Source: Microbacterium sp. 4R-513 | GTDB lineage: Bacteria; Actinomycetota; Actinomycetes; Actinomycetales; Microbacteriaceae | Assembly: GCF_011046485.1 (NCBI RefSeq) | Contig: NZ_CP049256.1 | Span: forward strand, 124,001 to 188,000 | DNA length: 64,000 nt | Direction: 5' to 3' | Shown: positions 7,753 to 15,683 of the stretch, piece by piece | Layout: each line of letters starts with the position of its first letter | Numbering within the stretch: the stretch's first letter is position 1 | The notes under the pieces: generated by a model | Databases searched by the model: none | What the model saw: the letters and a program-made list of their open reading frames with translations, nothing else | Told to the model about the DNA's origin: nothing | Position numbers and translations under genes: made by a program

Positions 7753-8640
7753 GTGGACACTCCGAGCGAGGTGAAGGCCGACGCGAAGGAGGCCGCTCGC
7801 AAGGTGGAGTCCAGCCCGGCTCTGCGGTGGCTCGCCCGCGCCGGGTACGTCGCCAACGGCGTGGTCCATGCCCTCGTCGGCATCATCGTCCTCATCCTCG
7901 CCTTCGGCGGCAGCGGCGAGAGCGACCAGGCGGGCGCGTTCAAGGCGATCGCCTCGGCTCCCGTGGGCTTCGCCGCACTGTGGGCCCTCGCGGTGGCGCT
8001 GTGGGCGCTCGGCGCGTGGCACGCCGCCGAGGGGCTGCTCGCTCCGAACCCGAAGGGCGGCACGGGCGGCGCGCTCAGGAAATGGGGCCGTCGCCTGGCC
8101 GAGTGGGGGCAGGCGGTGGTCTTCGTCGCACTGGGCATCTTCGCGTCAGCCGTCGCGCTCGGAGCGCGTCCGAACGGCGAGAAGGCCGCCGAGAGCGCGA
8201 GCCGGGGTCTGCTCACCGTCCCGGGAGGGCCGCTCGTGCTCGGGCTCATCGGCATCGGCATCGGCATCGGCGGCATCACCTTCGTCGTCATGGGGATCCT
8301 GCGCAGCTTCGAGAAGCAGATGGATCTGCCGGACGGCGGATTCGGAGCCGCGATCAAGCTGCTCGGCATCGTGGGATTCGTCGCCAAGGGGATCGCGCTT
8401 CTCGTCCTGGGTGTCATCCTCGTGATCGCCGCGGTCCGCCTGGACCCGAAGGCGGCCGGCGGCCTCGACGGCGCCATTCAGGCGATCCTCCGCCTCCCCA
8501 TCGGCCCCTGGCTGGCGGGGCTCGTCGGGATCGGCTTCCTCGCGTACGCGGTGTTCTGCGGGTTCCGCGCCCGCTACGCCCGGATCGACGGTCCTCCCGT
8601 CAGCGGCCGCAGTCGTCGACGGGATCGTCGGCGTCCGTGA
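7753..8640 (+). CDS. DUF1206 family membrane protein
   Basis: A 295-residue integral membrane protein. It shows the DUF1206 pattern of three repeated two-helix units, each beginning with a basic/aromatic stretch and a Gly-rich helix: WLARAGYVANGVVHALVGIIVLI, WGQAVVFVALGIFASAVAL, then LLGIVGFVAKGIALLVLGVILV. The function of the family is unknown. The N-terminus (about 25 residues, Lys/Glu-rich) is cytoplasmic by composition. The GTG start follows a -10 box by 6 nt, so the message is predicted to be leaderless. Its 3' end overlaps the convergent lipase gene by about 41 bp. The shared promoter element with the PPOX stress protein suggests stress-linked expression, which is an inference. Confidence 0.85.
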   Translation: MDTPSEVKADAKEAARKVESSPALRWLARAGYVANGVVHALVGIIVLILAFGGSGESDQAGAFKAIASAPVGFAALWALAVALWALGAWHAAEGLLAPNPKGGTGGALRKWGRRLAEWGQAVVFVALGIFASAVALGARPNGEKAAESASRGLLTVPGGPLVLGLIGIGIGIGGITFVVMGILRSFEKQMDLPDGGFGAAIKLLGIVGFVAKGIALLVLGVILVIAAVRLDPKAAGGLDGAIQAILRLPIGPWLAGLVGIGFLAYAVFCGFRARYARIDGPPVSGRSRRRDRRRP

Positions 8641-10435
8641 AGCGGGCATCCGTCCACCGCACGAGCGTGGGGAGGAAGCGCGATGGCGGGAGCAGGACGC
8701 CGAGGTGGTCCGAGCCCTGCATGACGACCCAGCGGAGCCTCGTCCCCTGCGCGCACGCCTTCTCGACGAAGTCCTCCTGAAGGTCCGGGGGGATGACCTC
8801 GTCGGCGGTGCCCCAGGTCAGCAGGACCGGTGCCTGCCACGGCCCCTTCGCTTCGTTCTGCGCGAGACGGCGGCCGAACGGGCCCGCCGTGAGATCGCCC
8901 GTGTACAGCGGCGTCGTCTCCGACACGCCCAGCGCAGCGACGACCGAGACCAGCGCGCCCGGCTCCGAGGGGCACCGCTGGGTGAGCTCCCGGACGATCA
9001 GCCGGCCGCCGGGTGCCACGTAGTCCCCGAGGTCGATCTCGGGGTAGGTGTCGGCGTAGGGCACGAGGACCCATGCGATCACGACCGAGAGGAGCGCGTT
9101 CGTGTCGCCCTTCGTGAGCTCGTCGGCGAGGGCCGCGGTGTCGGTCACCGGTGAGAGCACCGCCGTCCCGCGGATCCGCAGCGTCGGCGCGTAGTCGGCC
9201 GCCACGGGTTCCGCCCACAGCGCGGCATGGCCGCCCTGGGAATGACCCCAGACCACGATCTCGCGGGAGAGCCAGAGCCCGTCTATCCGGCTCGCCGCGA
9301 GAACAGCGTCCAGCGACGACTTCGCCTCGCCGGCGCCGATCAGATAGGGGAAGACGCCCGGCGCCCCCTGCCCCGCGTAGTCCGACGCGACGACGACCCA
9401 GCCCCGCGCCAGCGCATCCTCCAGCGCCGGGATCGCCCACTTCGTGGCAGCGTCGTCCCGCAGGCTCGGTGCGCACCCGCGCGCCACACCCGTCGTGCCG
9501 TGATTCCACGACACGACGCGGCGCGGCCCCGAGTGCGGTCGCGTCGGCACGATCACGAGCGCGCTGGCCACGGCGGGCCGGCCGATCGCGTCGCGCGTCG
9601 TGTACAGGATGCGCTTCACCTCTCCCCCGGCGGGTGACTGACCGGGATAGCCGGCGACGCGAATGAGCTCCCCGTGGCCGCGCGGCACCTCTGCCGGCGG
9701 GTCGTAGAACGCGTCCACGACCGGTGCTCCGCGCTCGAGCCAATCGTCGACCCACCATCCGACCGCCGTCGTGGCGATGAGCAGCACGGCGAGCGCGTAT
9801 CGACCGGCGGCGGCCCAGGCACGGGCTCGTCGCGAAGGCTCCGCCGCGATGCCCCCGTCGAGCTCGGATCGCCGTCCGGCGAGCATCCGCACGCCCCGGA
9901 CGACGAGCGAGCCGCCGAAGACCAGCATCCGGATTCCGAAGACGACGGCGACCACGAGCACCGTGACGACCGGCCACGTGAGCGCGAGGATGCCGAACCC
10001 CACCTGAGCGACGCCCCAGCACGCCGAGAGCACGCGCTGGCTGGCCCGCCCGCCGGAGATCGCGTCGCCGATCGAGGCGAGGCCGCCCGCGACGAGCAGC
10101 ACGGCGAGCGCGACCGGCAGAAGCTCGAGGCTGCGGCCGAGCCACACGATCACCGCCAGGCCGAGGGCGATCCAGAGCACCGAGACGACTCGCGTCCACC
10201 ACGAGGGCGACGGATGCCTCGTCCCCAGCTCGATGACCCCCGAGACGATGGCGCTCACACCGACGTAGAGCCCCAGAAGGAGGAGCGACGTGAGCGGCCG
10301 GGCGACGATGAGGAGCGCGAGCGTCACGATGAGGACGCCCACGACGAGCAGGAGCTGCGCGGGCGCACCGGCGAGGACTCGAGGCAGCACGCTCCAGCGC
10401 AGCCACCTCCGCCCCGCCCGCGCCGACTCGCTCAT
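8600..10435 (-). CDS. Secretory lipase-type hydrolase fused to HdeD-like membrane domain
   Basis: A 611-residue two-part protein. Residues 1 to about 185 hold six or so hydrophobic helices with the repeated DUF308/HdeD look (LLLLGLYVGVSAIVSGVIEL; RSLELLPVALAVLLVAGGLASIGDAISGG). A basic loop and one more helix follow (about 205-228). From about 235 the sequence matches secretory lipases: the oxyanion region SWNHGTTGVARGCAPSL, nucleophile Ser at about 399 in VVWGHSQGGHAAL, Asp in LTWGTADEVIPP, and His in MQGSDHLG. The hydrolase is therefore predicted to be membrane-tethered, with the catalytic domain outside. The substrate is unknown. Start 10435 is chosen by a TACCAT box 6 nt upstream; its 3' end overlaps the DUF1206 gene. 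Confidence 0.82.
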   Translation of the reverse strand: MSESARAGRRWLRWSVLPRVLAGAPAQLLLVVGVLIVTLALLIVARPLTSLLLLGLYVGVSAIVSGVIELGTRHPSPSWWTRVVSVLWIALGLAVIVWLGRSLELLPVALAVLLVAGGLASIGDAISGGRASQRVLSACWGVAQVGFGILALTWPVVTVLVVAVVFGIRMLVFGGSLVVRGVRMLAGRRSELDGGIAAEPSRRARAWAAAGRYALAVLLIATTAVGWWVDDWLERGAPVVDAFYDPPAEVPRGHGELIRVAGYPGQSPAGGEVKRILYTTRDAIGRPAVASALVIVPTRPHSGPRRVVSWNHGTTGVARGCAPSLRDDAATKWAIPALEDALARGWVVVASDYAGQGAPGVFPYLIGAGEAKSSLDAVLAASRIDGLWLSREIVVWGHSQGGHAALWAEPVAADYAPTLRIRGTAVLSPVTDTAALADELTKGDTNALLSVVIAWVLVPYADTYPEIDLGDYVAPGGRLIVRELTQRCPSEPGALVSVVAALGVSETTPLYTGDLTAGPFGRRLAQNEAKGPWQAPVLLTWGTADEVIPPDLQEDFVEKACAQGTRLRWVVMQGSDHLGVLLPPSRFLPTLVRWTDARFTDADDPVDDCGR

Positions 10436-10441
10436 CGGGTC

Positions 10442-10447
10442 ATGGTA
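10442..10447 (-). promoter_or_regulatory. -10 box of the lipase gene (leaderless)
   Basis: TACCAT on the minus strand ends 6 nt before ATG 10435. It selects this start over the longer frame reaching back to 10483. Confidence 0.55.
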
Positions 10448-10512
10448 CGCAGGCGCCGTCCGCGGCGCCGTGCGTGCTCGCACGCGCCGGGCGGGGCCGC
10501 CCCGGACGGACT

Positions 10513-10550
10513 GTCAACCCCTGTGCCGGCGTGGGGAGATCGGCGAGGCT
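10513..10550 (+). promoter_or_regulatory. Promoter of PPOX stress protein with GTCAACCCCT element
   Basis: GTCAACCCCT (10513-10522), 22 nt, GAGGCT (10545-10550), 6 nt, ATG 10557. Every distance equals that at the DUF1206 promoter. The intervening 22 nt are unrelated in sequence, so the match is not due to recent duplication. Confidence 0.55.
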
Positions 10551-10556
10551 CGAGGC

Positions 10557-11057
10557 ATGACCGAAGTCACCGGAACAGAAGCGAACGCACGGATCAAGGA
10601 CCTCGTCGAGGACATCGACTTCACGATGCTGACCACGATCGATGCCGACGGCAATCTCGTCGGTCGCCCGATGAGCACGCGCCAGATGGACGAGAACGGC
10701 GACATCTGGTTCTTCACGTCCGATCACACCAAGAAGGTCGACGAGGTGGAGGCCGATCACGACGTCGCGCTGTCGTACCTCGATGCGAAGGGCATGCGGT
10801 TCGTGTCGGTCGCCGGCACCGCCCGAGTCGTGCACGACCAGGCGAAGATGCAGGAGCTCTACACCCCCTCGCTCGACATCTGGTTCGAGGACGGGCTCGA
10901 CACCCCCGGCATCGCGCTGCTGCGCGTCACGCCGGTCGAGGCGGAGTTCTGGGAGCCCGCGCAGGGCAAGATCGTCATGGCCGCGAAGATGGTCAAGTCC
11001 CTCGTGACCCACGACACGCCGGACGACACGATGTCGCACGGCCGCCTCAGCGACTGA
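10557..11057 (+). CDS. Pyridoxamine 5'-phosphate oxidase family general stress protein
   Basis: A 166-residue flavin-binding split-barrel protein. MLTTIDADGNLVGRPMSTRQMDENGDIWFFTS is the classic N-terminal half of general-stress PPOX proteins, followed by VALSYLDAKGMRFVSVAGTARVV and the C-terminal FWEPAQGKI region. The family binds FMN or FAD and is often induced by stress; it does not make pyridoxal phosphate. The ATG at 10557 matches both the start of homology and the predicted leaderless promoter; the frame is open much further upstream but with no family similarity. It is convergent with proS. Confidence 0.9.
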   Translation: MTEVTGTEANARIKDLVEDIDFTMLTTIDADGNLVGRPMSTRQMDENGDIWFFTSDHTKKVDEVEADHDVALSYLDAKGMRFVSVAGTARVVHDQAKMQELYTPSLDIWFEDGLDTPGIALLRVTPVEAEFWEPAQGKIVMAAKMVKSLVTHDTPDDTMSHGRLSD

Positions 11058-11063
11058 GGCCCG

Positions 11064-12864
11064 TCAGCGGGCCGTGAGCCGAGCCACTGCGTCGGCGACC
11101 GCGACGACCTCGCGGTCGCCGGTGCGACGGTCCCAGAGCTCGACCTGGCCCTCGGCGGCGCCCCGCCCGACGATGAGGATCCGCGGCACGCCGACGAGCT
11201 CGGCGTCCGCGAACTTCACACCGGGCGAGACCTTCGCGCGGTCGTCGTAGAGGACGTCGAGACCGGATGCCTCGAGCTGCGCCGACACCGACTCGGCGAG
11301 GTCGAAGGCCGCGGCATCCTTCCCCGTCGCGACCACGTGCACGTCGAACGGCGCCACGGACTCGGGCCAGACGAGACCCTTGTCATCGTTGTTGAGCTCG
11401 GCGATGATCGCGAGGATCCGCGTGACGCCGATGCCGTACGAGCCCATCGTCACCGTGACGAGCTTGCCGTTCTCGTCGAGGACCTTGAGGCCCAGCGTCT
11501 CGGCGAAGAAGCGGCCGAGCTGGAAGACGTGTCCGATCTCCATGCCGCGCGCGAGGTGCACCGGGCCGGAGCCGTCGGGCGCGGGGTCGCCCTCGCGGAC
11601 GGTCGCCACCTCGACGAAGCCGTCGCCGGTGAAGTCTCGGCCGGCGACGAGCGTGTGCACGTGCTTCTGGTCGATGTTGGCGCCGGTGATCCAGCTCGTG
11701 CCGTCGACCACACGCGGGTCGAGGAGGTAGCGGATACCGGTCGCGGACTCCTCGCCGAGGACGGGCCCGGTCGGCGACCACGGGCCGATGTACCCCTTTA
11801 ACCAGAAGGGGGTTGTCCTCGAAGTCCTGCTCGGTCGCCGGCTCGACGGCCGCGGGGGCGAAGGCGACCTCGACGCGCTTGTCGTCGACATCCCGGTCAC
11901 CCGGCACGCCGACGATGACGAGTTCGCGCGTGCCGTCGAGGTGGGTGAGGGCCAGCACGACGTTCTTGAGCGTGTGCGCCGCGGTCCACTCCGTCGCCTC
12001 GTCGGTCGCCGGTCCGGCGATCCCCGCGGCGGGCGCGTCGAGATGGGCCTTGGAGTGGTCGACGAGCGTCTGGATCGTCGGGGTGTTCGGCGAGTCGAAG
12101 ATCACGGGCTCGCCGAGGCCGTCGAACGGCAGCGCGTCGGGGACCGTCGTGGTGTACGCCTCGACGTTGGCTGCGTACCCGCCAGCCGAGCGCACGAAGG
12201 TGTCCTCCCCCACCGGGGTCGGGTGCAGGAACTCCTCGCTGCGCGCTCCGCCCATGAGGCCGTTGTCGGCCGCGACGATGACGTACTCGAGTCCCAGGCG
12301 CTGGAAGATGCGCTCGTACGCGTCGCGCTGCGCCTGGTACGAGGCATCCTGACCCTCGTCGGTGTAGTCGAAGGAGTACGCGTCCTTCATCGTGAACTCG
12401 CGCCCGCGGAGCAGGCCGGCGCGAGGACGCGCCTCGTCGCGGTACTTGTCCTGGATCTGGTAGATCGCCAGCGGCAGGTCCTTGTACGACGAGTAGAGGT
12501 CCTTCACGAGGAGCGTGAACATCTCCTCGTGCGTCGGGGCGAGGAGGTAGTCGGCGCCCTTGCGGTCCTGAAGGCGGAAGATGCCGTCGCCGTAAGAGGT
12601 CCAGCGGCCGGACTGCTCGTAGGGGTCACGCGGCAGAAGCGCCGGGAAGTGCACCTCGTAGGCGCCCGCGTTCGCCATCTCCTCGCGGATGACGGCCTCG
12701 ATCCGAGCCTTGACCTTGAGCCCCAGCGGCAGCCATGTGAAGATGCCGGGCGCCGCACGCCGGATGTACCCGGCGCGCACGAGCAGCCGATGGCTCGTGA
12801 CTTCGGCGTCGGCCGGGTCTTCGCGGAGCGTGCGGAGGAAGAAGTGCGACAGACGGGTGACCAC
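11064..12864 (-). pseudogene. proS: Proline--tRNA ligase, apparent one-base frameshift
   Basis: Prolyl-tRNA synthetase charges tRNA-Pro. The N-terminal two thirds is in one frame: [17 protein letters not shown], motif 2 [25 protein letters not shown], then the INS editing domain. It reads EDNPLLVKG and then loses similarity. The next frame carries [12 protein letters not shown], motif 3 [10 protein letters not shown] and the anticodon-binding domain to the stop at 11064. One extra base between 11793 and 11812 explains this: one G too many in the GGGG run, or one C too many in the CCCCC run, as read on the coding strand. Corrected, the protein has 599 residues, a normal length. proS is essential, so a sequencing error is likelier than gene decay. 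GTG 12864 follows TAGACT by 8 nt. Confidence 0.88.
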
Positions 12865-12872
12865 GAGGGTCA

Positions 12873-12878
12873 AGTCTA
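12873..12878 (-). promoter_or_regulatory. -10 box of proS
   Basis: TAGACT on the minus strand lies 8 nt before GTG 12864, consistent with a leaderless or nearly leaderless message. The frame remains open far upstream but lacks ProRS similarity there. Confidence 0.5.
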
Positions 12879-12916
12879 GGGCGGGCGGATGCCGCGCCCC
12901 CGCCGCACCCGGAGGA

Positions 12917-12997
12917 GCCGTCCGCACGATGCGCTGACGCCACGCCGGGTTCGGCCGCGGCCGAGGCGGCGTGTCGTCGCTCGACCGTGCGGACGGC
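12917..12997. terminator. Large three-tier stem-loop between ispG and proS
   Basis: Outer arms GCCGTCCGCACG (12917-12928) and CGTGCGGACGGC (12986-12997) are perfectly complementary. Middle arms GACGCCACGCCG (12936-12947) and CGGCGTGTCGTC (12967-12978) pair with one mismatch. The apex TCGGCCGCGGCCGA is itself palindromic. It lies 23 nt downstream of the ispG stop and 53 nt upstream of proS. There is no U-tract, so intrinsic termination is only one possibility. Confidence 0.5.
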
Positions 12998-13019
12998 CGC
13001 GCGGTGCGGCGAGTGCCGG

Positions 13020-14171
13020 TCAGGCGGTGACGACCTGCGCCGTGCCGATCGGGGCGTCGGGGCCCAGCTCGGCGGCGATGCGGTTGGCCTCTTCGATGAG
13101 CGTCGCGACGATCTCGGCCTCGGGCACCGTCTTGATGACCTGGCCCTTGACGAAGATCTGTCCCTTGCCGTTGCCCGACGCGACACCGAGATCGGCCTCG
13201 CGGGCCTCCCCCGGGCCGTTGACGACGCATCCCATGACCGCGACCCGGAGCGGGACCGTCATGTCCTTGAGGCCCTCGGTGACGCTGTCGGCGAGCGAGT
13301 AGACGTCCACCTGCGCGCGGCCGCACGACGGGCAGGAGACGATCTCGAGCTTGCGCTCCCGCAGGTTCAACGACTGCAGGATCTGGTGCCCGACCTTGAC
13401 CTCTTCGGCGGGCGGGGCCGAGAGCGAAACGCGGATCGTGTCGCCGATCCCTTCCGCGAGGAGGATGCCGAACGCCGTCGCCGACTTGATCGTGCCCTGG
13501 AACGCGGGACCGGCCTCGGTGACCCCGAGGTGCAGCGGCCAGTCGCCTCGCTCGGCGAGGAGGCGGTACGCCTTCACCATCACGATGGGGTCGTTGTGCT
13601 TGACCGAGATCTTGAAGTCGTGGAAGTCGTGCTCCTCGAAAAGGGACGCCTCCCACACCGCGCTCTCGACGAGCGCCTCGGGCGTCGCCTTGCCGTACTT
13701 CTCGAGCAGGCGGCGGTCGAGGGAGCCTGCGTTGACGCCGATGCGCAGCGACACGCCCGCCGCCTTCGCGGCGGCGGCGATGGCACCGACCTGGTCGTCG
13801 AACTTGCGGATGTTGCCCGGGTTCACGCGCACGGCGCCGCAGCCGGCGTCGATCGCCTGGAAGACGTACTTCGGCTGGAAGTGGATGTCGGCGATGACCG
13901 GGATCTGGCTCTTCTTCGCGATGATGTGGAGCACATCTGCGTCGTCCTGGGACGGCACGGCCACGCGCACGATCTCACAGCCCGACGCCGTCAGCTCGGC
14001 GATCTGCTGCAGCGTCGCGTTGATGTTCGTCGTGGGGGTCGTCGTCATCGACTGGACGCTGACCGGTGCATCACCGCCGACGAGCACCTTGCCGACGCGG
14101 ATCTGCCGGGTCTTCCGTCGAGGGGCGAGCACTTCGGGGACTTTCGGCATCCCGATATTGACAGCAGGCAC
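13020..14171 (-). CDS. ispG: 4-hydroxy-3-methylbut-2-enyl diphosphate synthase IspG
   Basis: Penultimate enzyme of the MEP isoprenoid pathway, a [4Fe-4S] reductase turning MEcPP into HMBPP. The 383-residue sequence starts with [19 protein letters not shown] and [10 protein letters not shown] and has the TIM-barrel helix/strand pattern ([23 protein letters not shown]). The C-terminal half holds the cluster ligands: CPSC in [14 protein letters not shown] and the third Cys in [17 protein letters not shown]. The GTG start follows a TAGGCT box by 7 nt. dxr, from the same pathway, is encoded separately at 24-25 kb. Confidence 0.96.
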   Translation of the reverse strand: MPAVNIGMPKVPEVLAPRRKTRQIRVGKVLVGGDAPVSVQSMTTTPTTNINATLQQIAELTASGCEIVRVAVPSQDDADVLHIIAKKSQIPVIADIHFQPKYVFQAIDAGCGAVRVNPGNIRKFDDQVGAIAAAAKAAGVSLRIGVNAGSLDRRLLEKYGKATPEALVESAVWEASLFEEHDFHDFKISVKHNDPIVMVKAYRLLAERGDWPLHLGVTEAGPAFQGTIKSATAFGILLAEGIGDTIRVSLSAPPAEEVKVGHQILQSLNLRERKLEIVSCPSCGRAQVDVYSLADSVTEGLKDMTVPLRVAVMGCVVNGPGEAREADLGVASGNGKGQIFVKGQVIKTVPEAEIVATLIEEANRIAAELGPDAPIGTAQVVTA

Positions 14172-14178
14172 GGCTGAC

Positions 14179-14184
14179 AGCCTA
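14179..14184 (-). promoter_or_regulatory. -10 box of ispG (leaderless)
   Basis: TAGGCT on the minus strand, 7 nt before GTG 14171. Confidence 0.6.
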
Positions 14185-14245
14185 CGCCGCGCTCATGGCG
14201 CGAGGCTGGGAGCGGATGCCGCGCCGACGCGCCGCCCCGCGCTGG

Positions 14246-14251
14246 TATCTT
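14246..14251 (+). promoter_or_regulatory. -10 box of the ltrA-like gene (leaderless)
   Basis: TATCTT followed by 7 nt and ATG 14259. It favours this ATG over the in-frame TTG at 14250, which overlaps the box. Confidence 0.6.
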
Positions 14252-14258
14252 GCCCGGC

Positions 14259-15494
14259 ATGACCGTGAACCACGTCTATGCGCGGATGACGGGGCGCGAC
14301 CCGCACGAGCGCCACCGGGCGGCCACGCCCCTCGAGCTGCTCTTCGACCTCGTCTTCGTTGTCGCGTTCAGCCAGATCGGCTCGCAGGTGGCGCACTACC
14401 TCGAGCTGGGCCACCTCTCGACGGCGCTCCTGGGCGGCTGGTTCGCGACATTCGCGGTCGCGTGGGCGTGGATCAACTACTCCTGGCTCGCCTCCGCCTA
14501 CGACACGGACGACGTCTTCTTCCGCATCGCGACGATGGTCGTGATGATCGGGGTCATCGTCGTGGCGCTCGGGGTGCCCGATGTCTTCCACTCGATCGAC
14601 GACGGCGTCTATCTCAACAACGGCGTCATGGTCGCCGGCTACGTCATCATGCGCATCGCGACGATCACGCTGTGGCTGCGGGTGGCGAGGGACGATCCGA
14701 AGGGCAGGAAGACCGCGATCGCGTACGCCGTCAACATCTCCATCGCGCAGGTGGGCTGGATCGCCCTCATCTTCCTCAACCTGCCCGTCGGGCTGACGAT
14801 CGCCGTCGCGACGTTCCTGCAGCTGTTCGAGCTCGCCGGTCCGCTGTTCGCCGAGATGCGGTTCGGCCGCACGCCCTGGCATCCGCACCACATCGCCGAG
14901 CGCTACGGGCTGCTCGTCATCATCACGCTCGGCGAGGTGATCCTCGGCACGATCCTCGCGATCTCGGCCATCGTCGAGCACCAGGGCTGGTCCGTCGAGA
15001 CGGGCGCCGTCGCCTTCGGCGGCGTCGCCCTCGCCTTCGGCATGTGGTGGGTCTACTTCTCGATACCGTGGGGCGCGGTTCTGGAACGGCACCGGGATCG
15101 CGCGTGGGCATGGGGCTACCTGCAGATCTTCGTCTTCGGCTCGCTCGTCGCGGTCGGCGCGGGGCTGCATGTGGCGGCATACGTCATCGAGGGGGTCGCG
15201 CACGTGGATGCCACCTTCGCGGCGCTGTCCATCGCCATCCCCGTGCTGCTCTACGAGACGCTCCTCTTCGTGCTGTATTCGCTGCTCCTCCTGCAGGTCG
15301 ACACCTTCCACGTCTGGCTCTACCTCGGCGTGATCGCGGTGCTCGCCCTGGGCGTGGCGGCGGTCGCGCTGGGCGCATCCTTGGCAGTCGGCATCCTGAT
15401 CATCGCCTGCTCCCCCGTCGTCGTGGTCGTCGGATACGAGACGGTCGGCTGGCGTCACGGGCAGGAGATGCTCGCTCGCGCTCTGAGGGACTGA
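14259..15494 (+). CDS. Low temperature requirement protein A (LtrA) family membrane protein
   Basis: A 411-residue polytopic membrane protein with about eleven hydrophobic helices. The N-terminal signature RAATPLELLFDLVFVVAFSQI is typical of LtrA proteins, as is HIAERYGLLVIITLGEVILG in the middle. LtrA was named from a Listeria cold-growth mutant, but the biochemical role of the family is unknown. The region after about residue 380 (VGYETVGWRHGQE) is a cytoplasmic tail by composition. The start is set by the leaderless promoter. It precedes the trp leader by about 60 bp in the same direction but has its own promoter. Confidence 0.87.
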   Translation: MTVNHVYARMTGRDPHERHRAATPLELLFDLVFVVAFSQIGSQVAHYLELGHLSTALLGGWFATFAVAWAWINYSWLASAYDTDDVFFRIATMVVMIGVIVVALGVPDVFHSIDDGVYLNNGVMVAGYVIMRIATITLWLRVARDDPKGRKTAIAYAVNISIAQVGWIALIFLNLPVGLTIAVATFLQLFELAGPLFAEMRFGRTPWHPHHIAERYGLLVIITLGEVILGTILAISAIVEHQGWSVETGAVAFGGVALAFGMWWVYFSIPWGAVLERHRDRAWAWGYLQIFVFGSLVAVGAGLHVAAYVIEGVAHVDATFAALSIAIPVLLYETLLFVLYSLLLLQVDTFHVWLYLGVIAVLALGVAAVALGASLAVGILIIACSPVVVVVGYETVGWRHGQEMLARALRD

Positions 15495-15543
15495 GTGACG
15501 CCTCGACGAGCACCGGCCGGGACCGGGGCATCCGTCCTTCTGC

Positions 15544-15549
15544 TATCGT
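15544..15549 (+). promoter_or_regulatory. -10 box of the trp leader (leaderless)
   Basis: TATCGT, then 6 nt, then the ATG of the leader peptide at 15556. Ribosomes would therefore load at the 5' end of the attenuator RNA. Confidence 0.6.
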
Positions 15550-15555
15550 GACCGC

Positions 15556-15594
15556 ATGTCCGCGAACCTCACCTCCTGGTGGCCCGCCCGCTGA
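15556..15594 (+). CDS. trpL: Trp leader peptide (MSANLTSWWPAR)
   Basis: A 12-codon reading frame with two consecutive Trp codons (15577-15582), followed by a rho-independent-type hairpin and then trpE/G. This is the arrangement of a transcription attenuator: scarcity of Trp-tRNA stalls the ribosome at the TGG pair and favours antitermination. The peptide starts directly downstream of a -10 box, so it is predicted to be read from a leaderless message. Confidence 0.85.
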   Translation: MSANLTSWWPAR

Positions 15595-15646
15595 CGGCGG
15601 TGTGTTCGCGATCCCAGATCACAGACCGCCCGAGGGCGGTCTTTCT
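15584..15646 (+). promoter_or_regulatory. Trp attenuator (alternative RNA hairpins)
   Basis: Four segments can pair alternatively: 1 = CCGCC (15584-15588), 2 = GGCGGT (15596-15601), 3 = AGACCGCC (15623-15630), 4 = GGCGGTCT (15635-15642). Pair 1:2 or 2:3 (antiterminator) competes with 3:4, an 8-bp perfect stem with CGAG loop followed by TTCTCGT, the terminator. Segment 1 overlaps the codons right after the Trp pair, as expected for ribosome-controlled attenuation. Confidence 0.82.
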
Positions 15647-15683
15647 CGTCTGAGCGACCGTCCGACCCGATGAAAGGCCGGCG

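Noticed and set aside
14195..15673. Second open frame parallel to the ltrA-like gene on the plus strand
   Set aside because: Arg-rich out-of-phase shadow of a membrane protein gene with typical LtrA motifs in the other frame.
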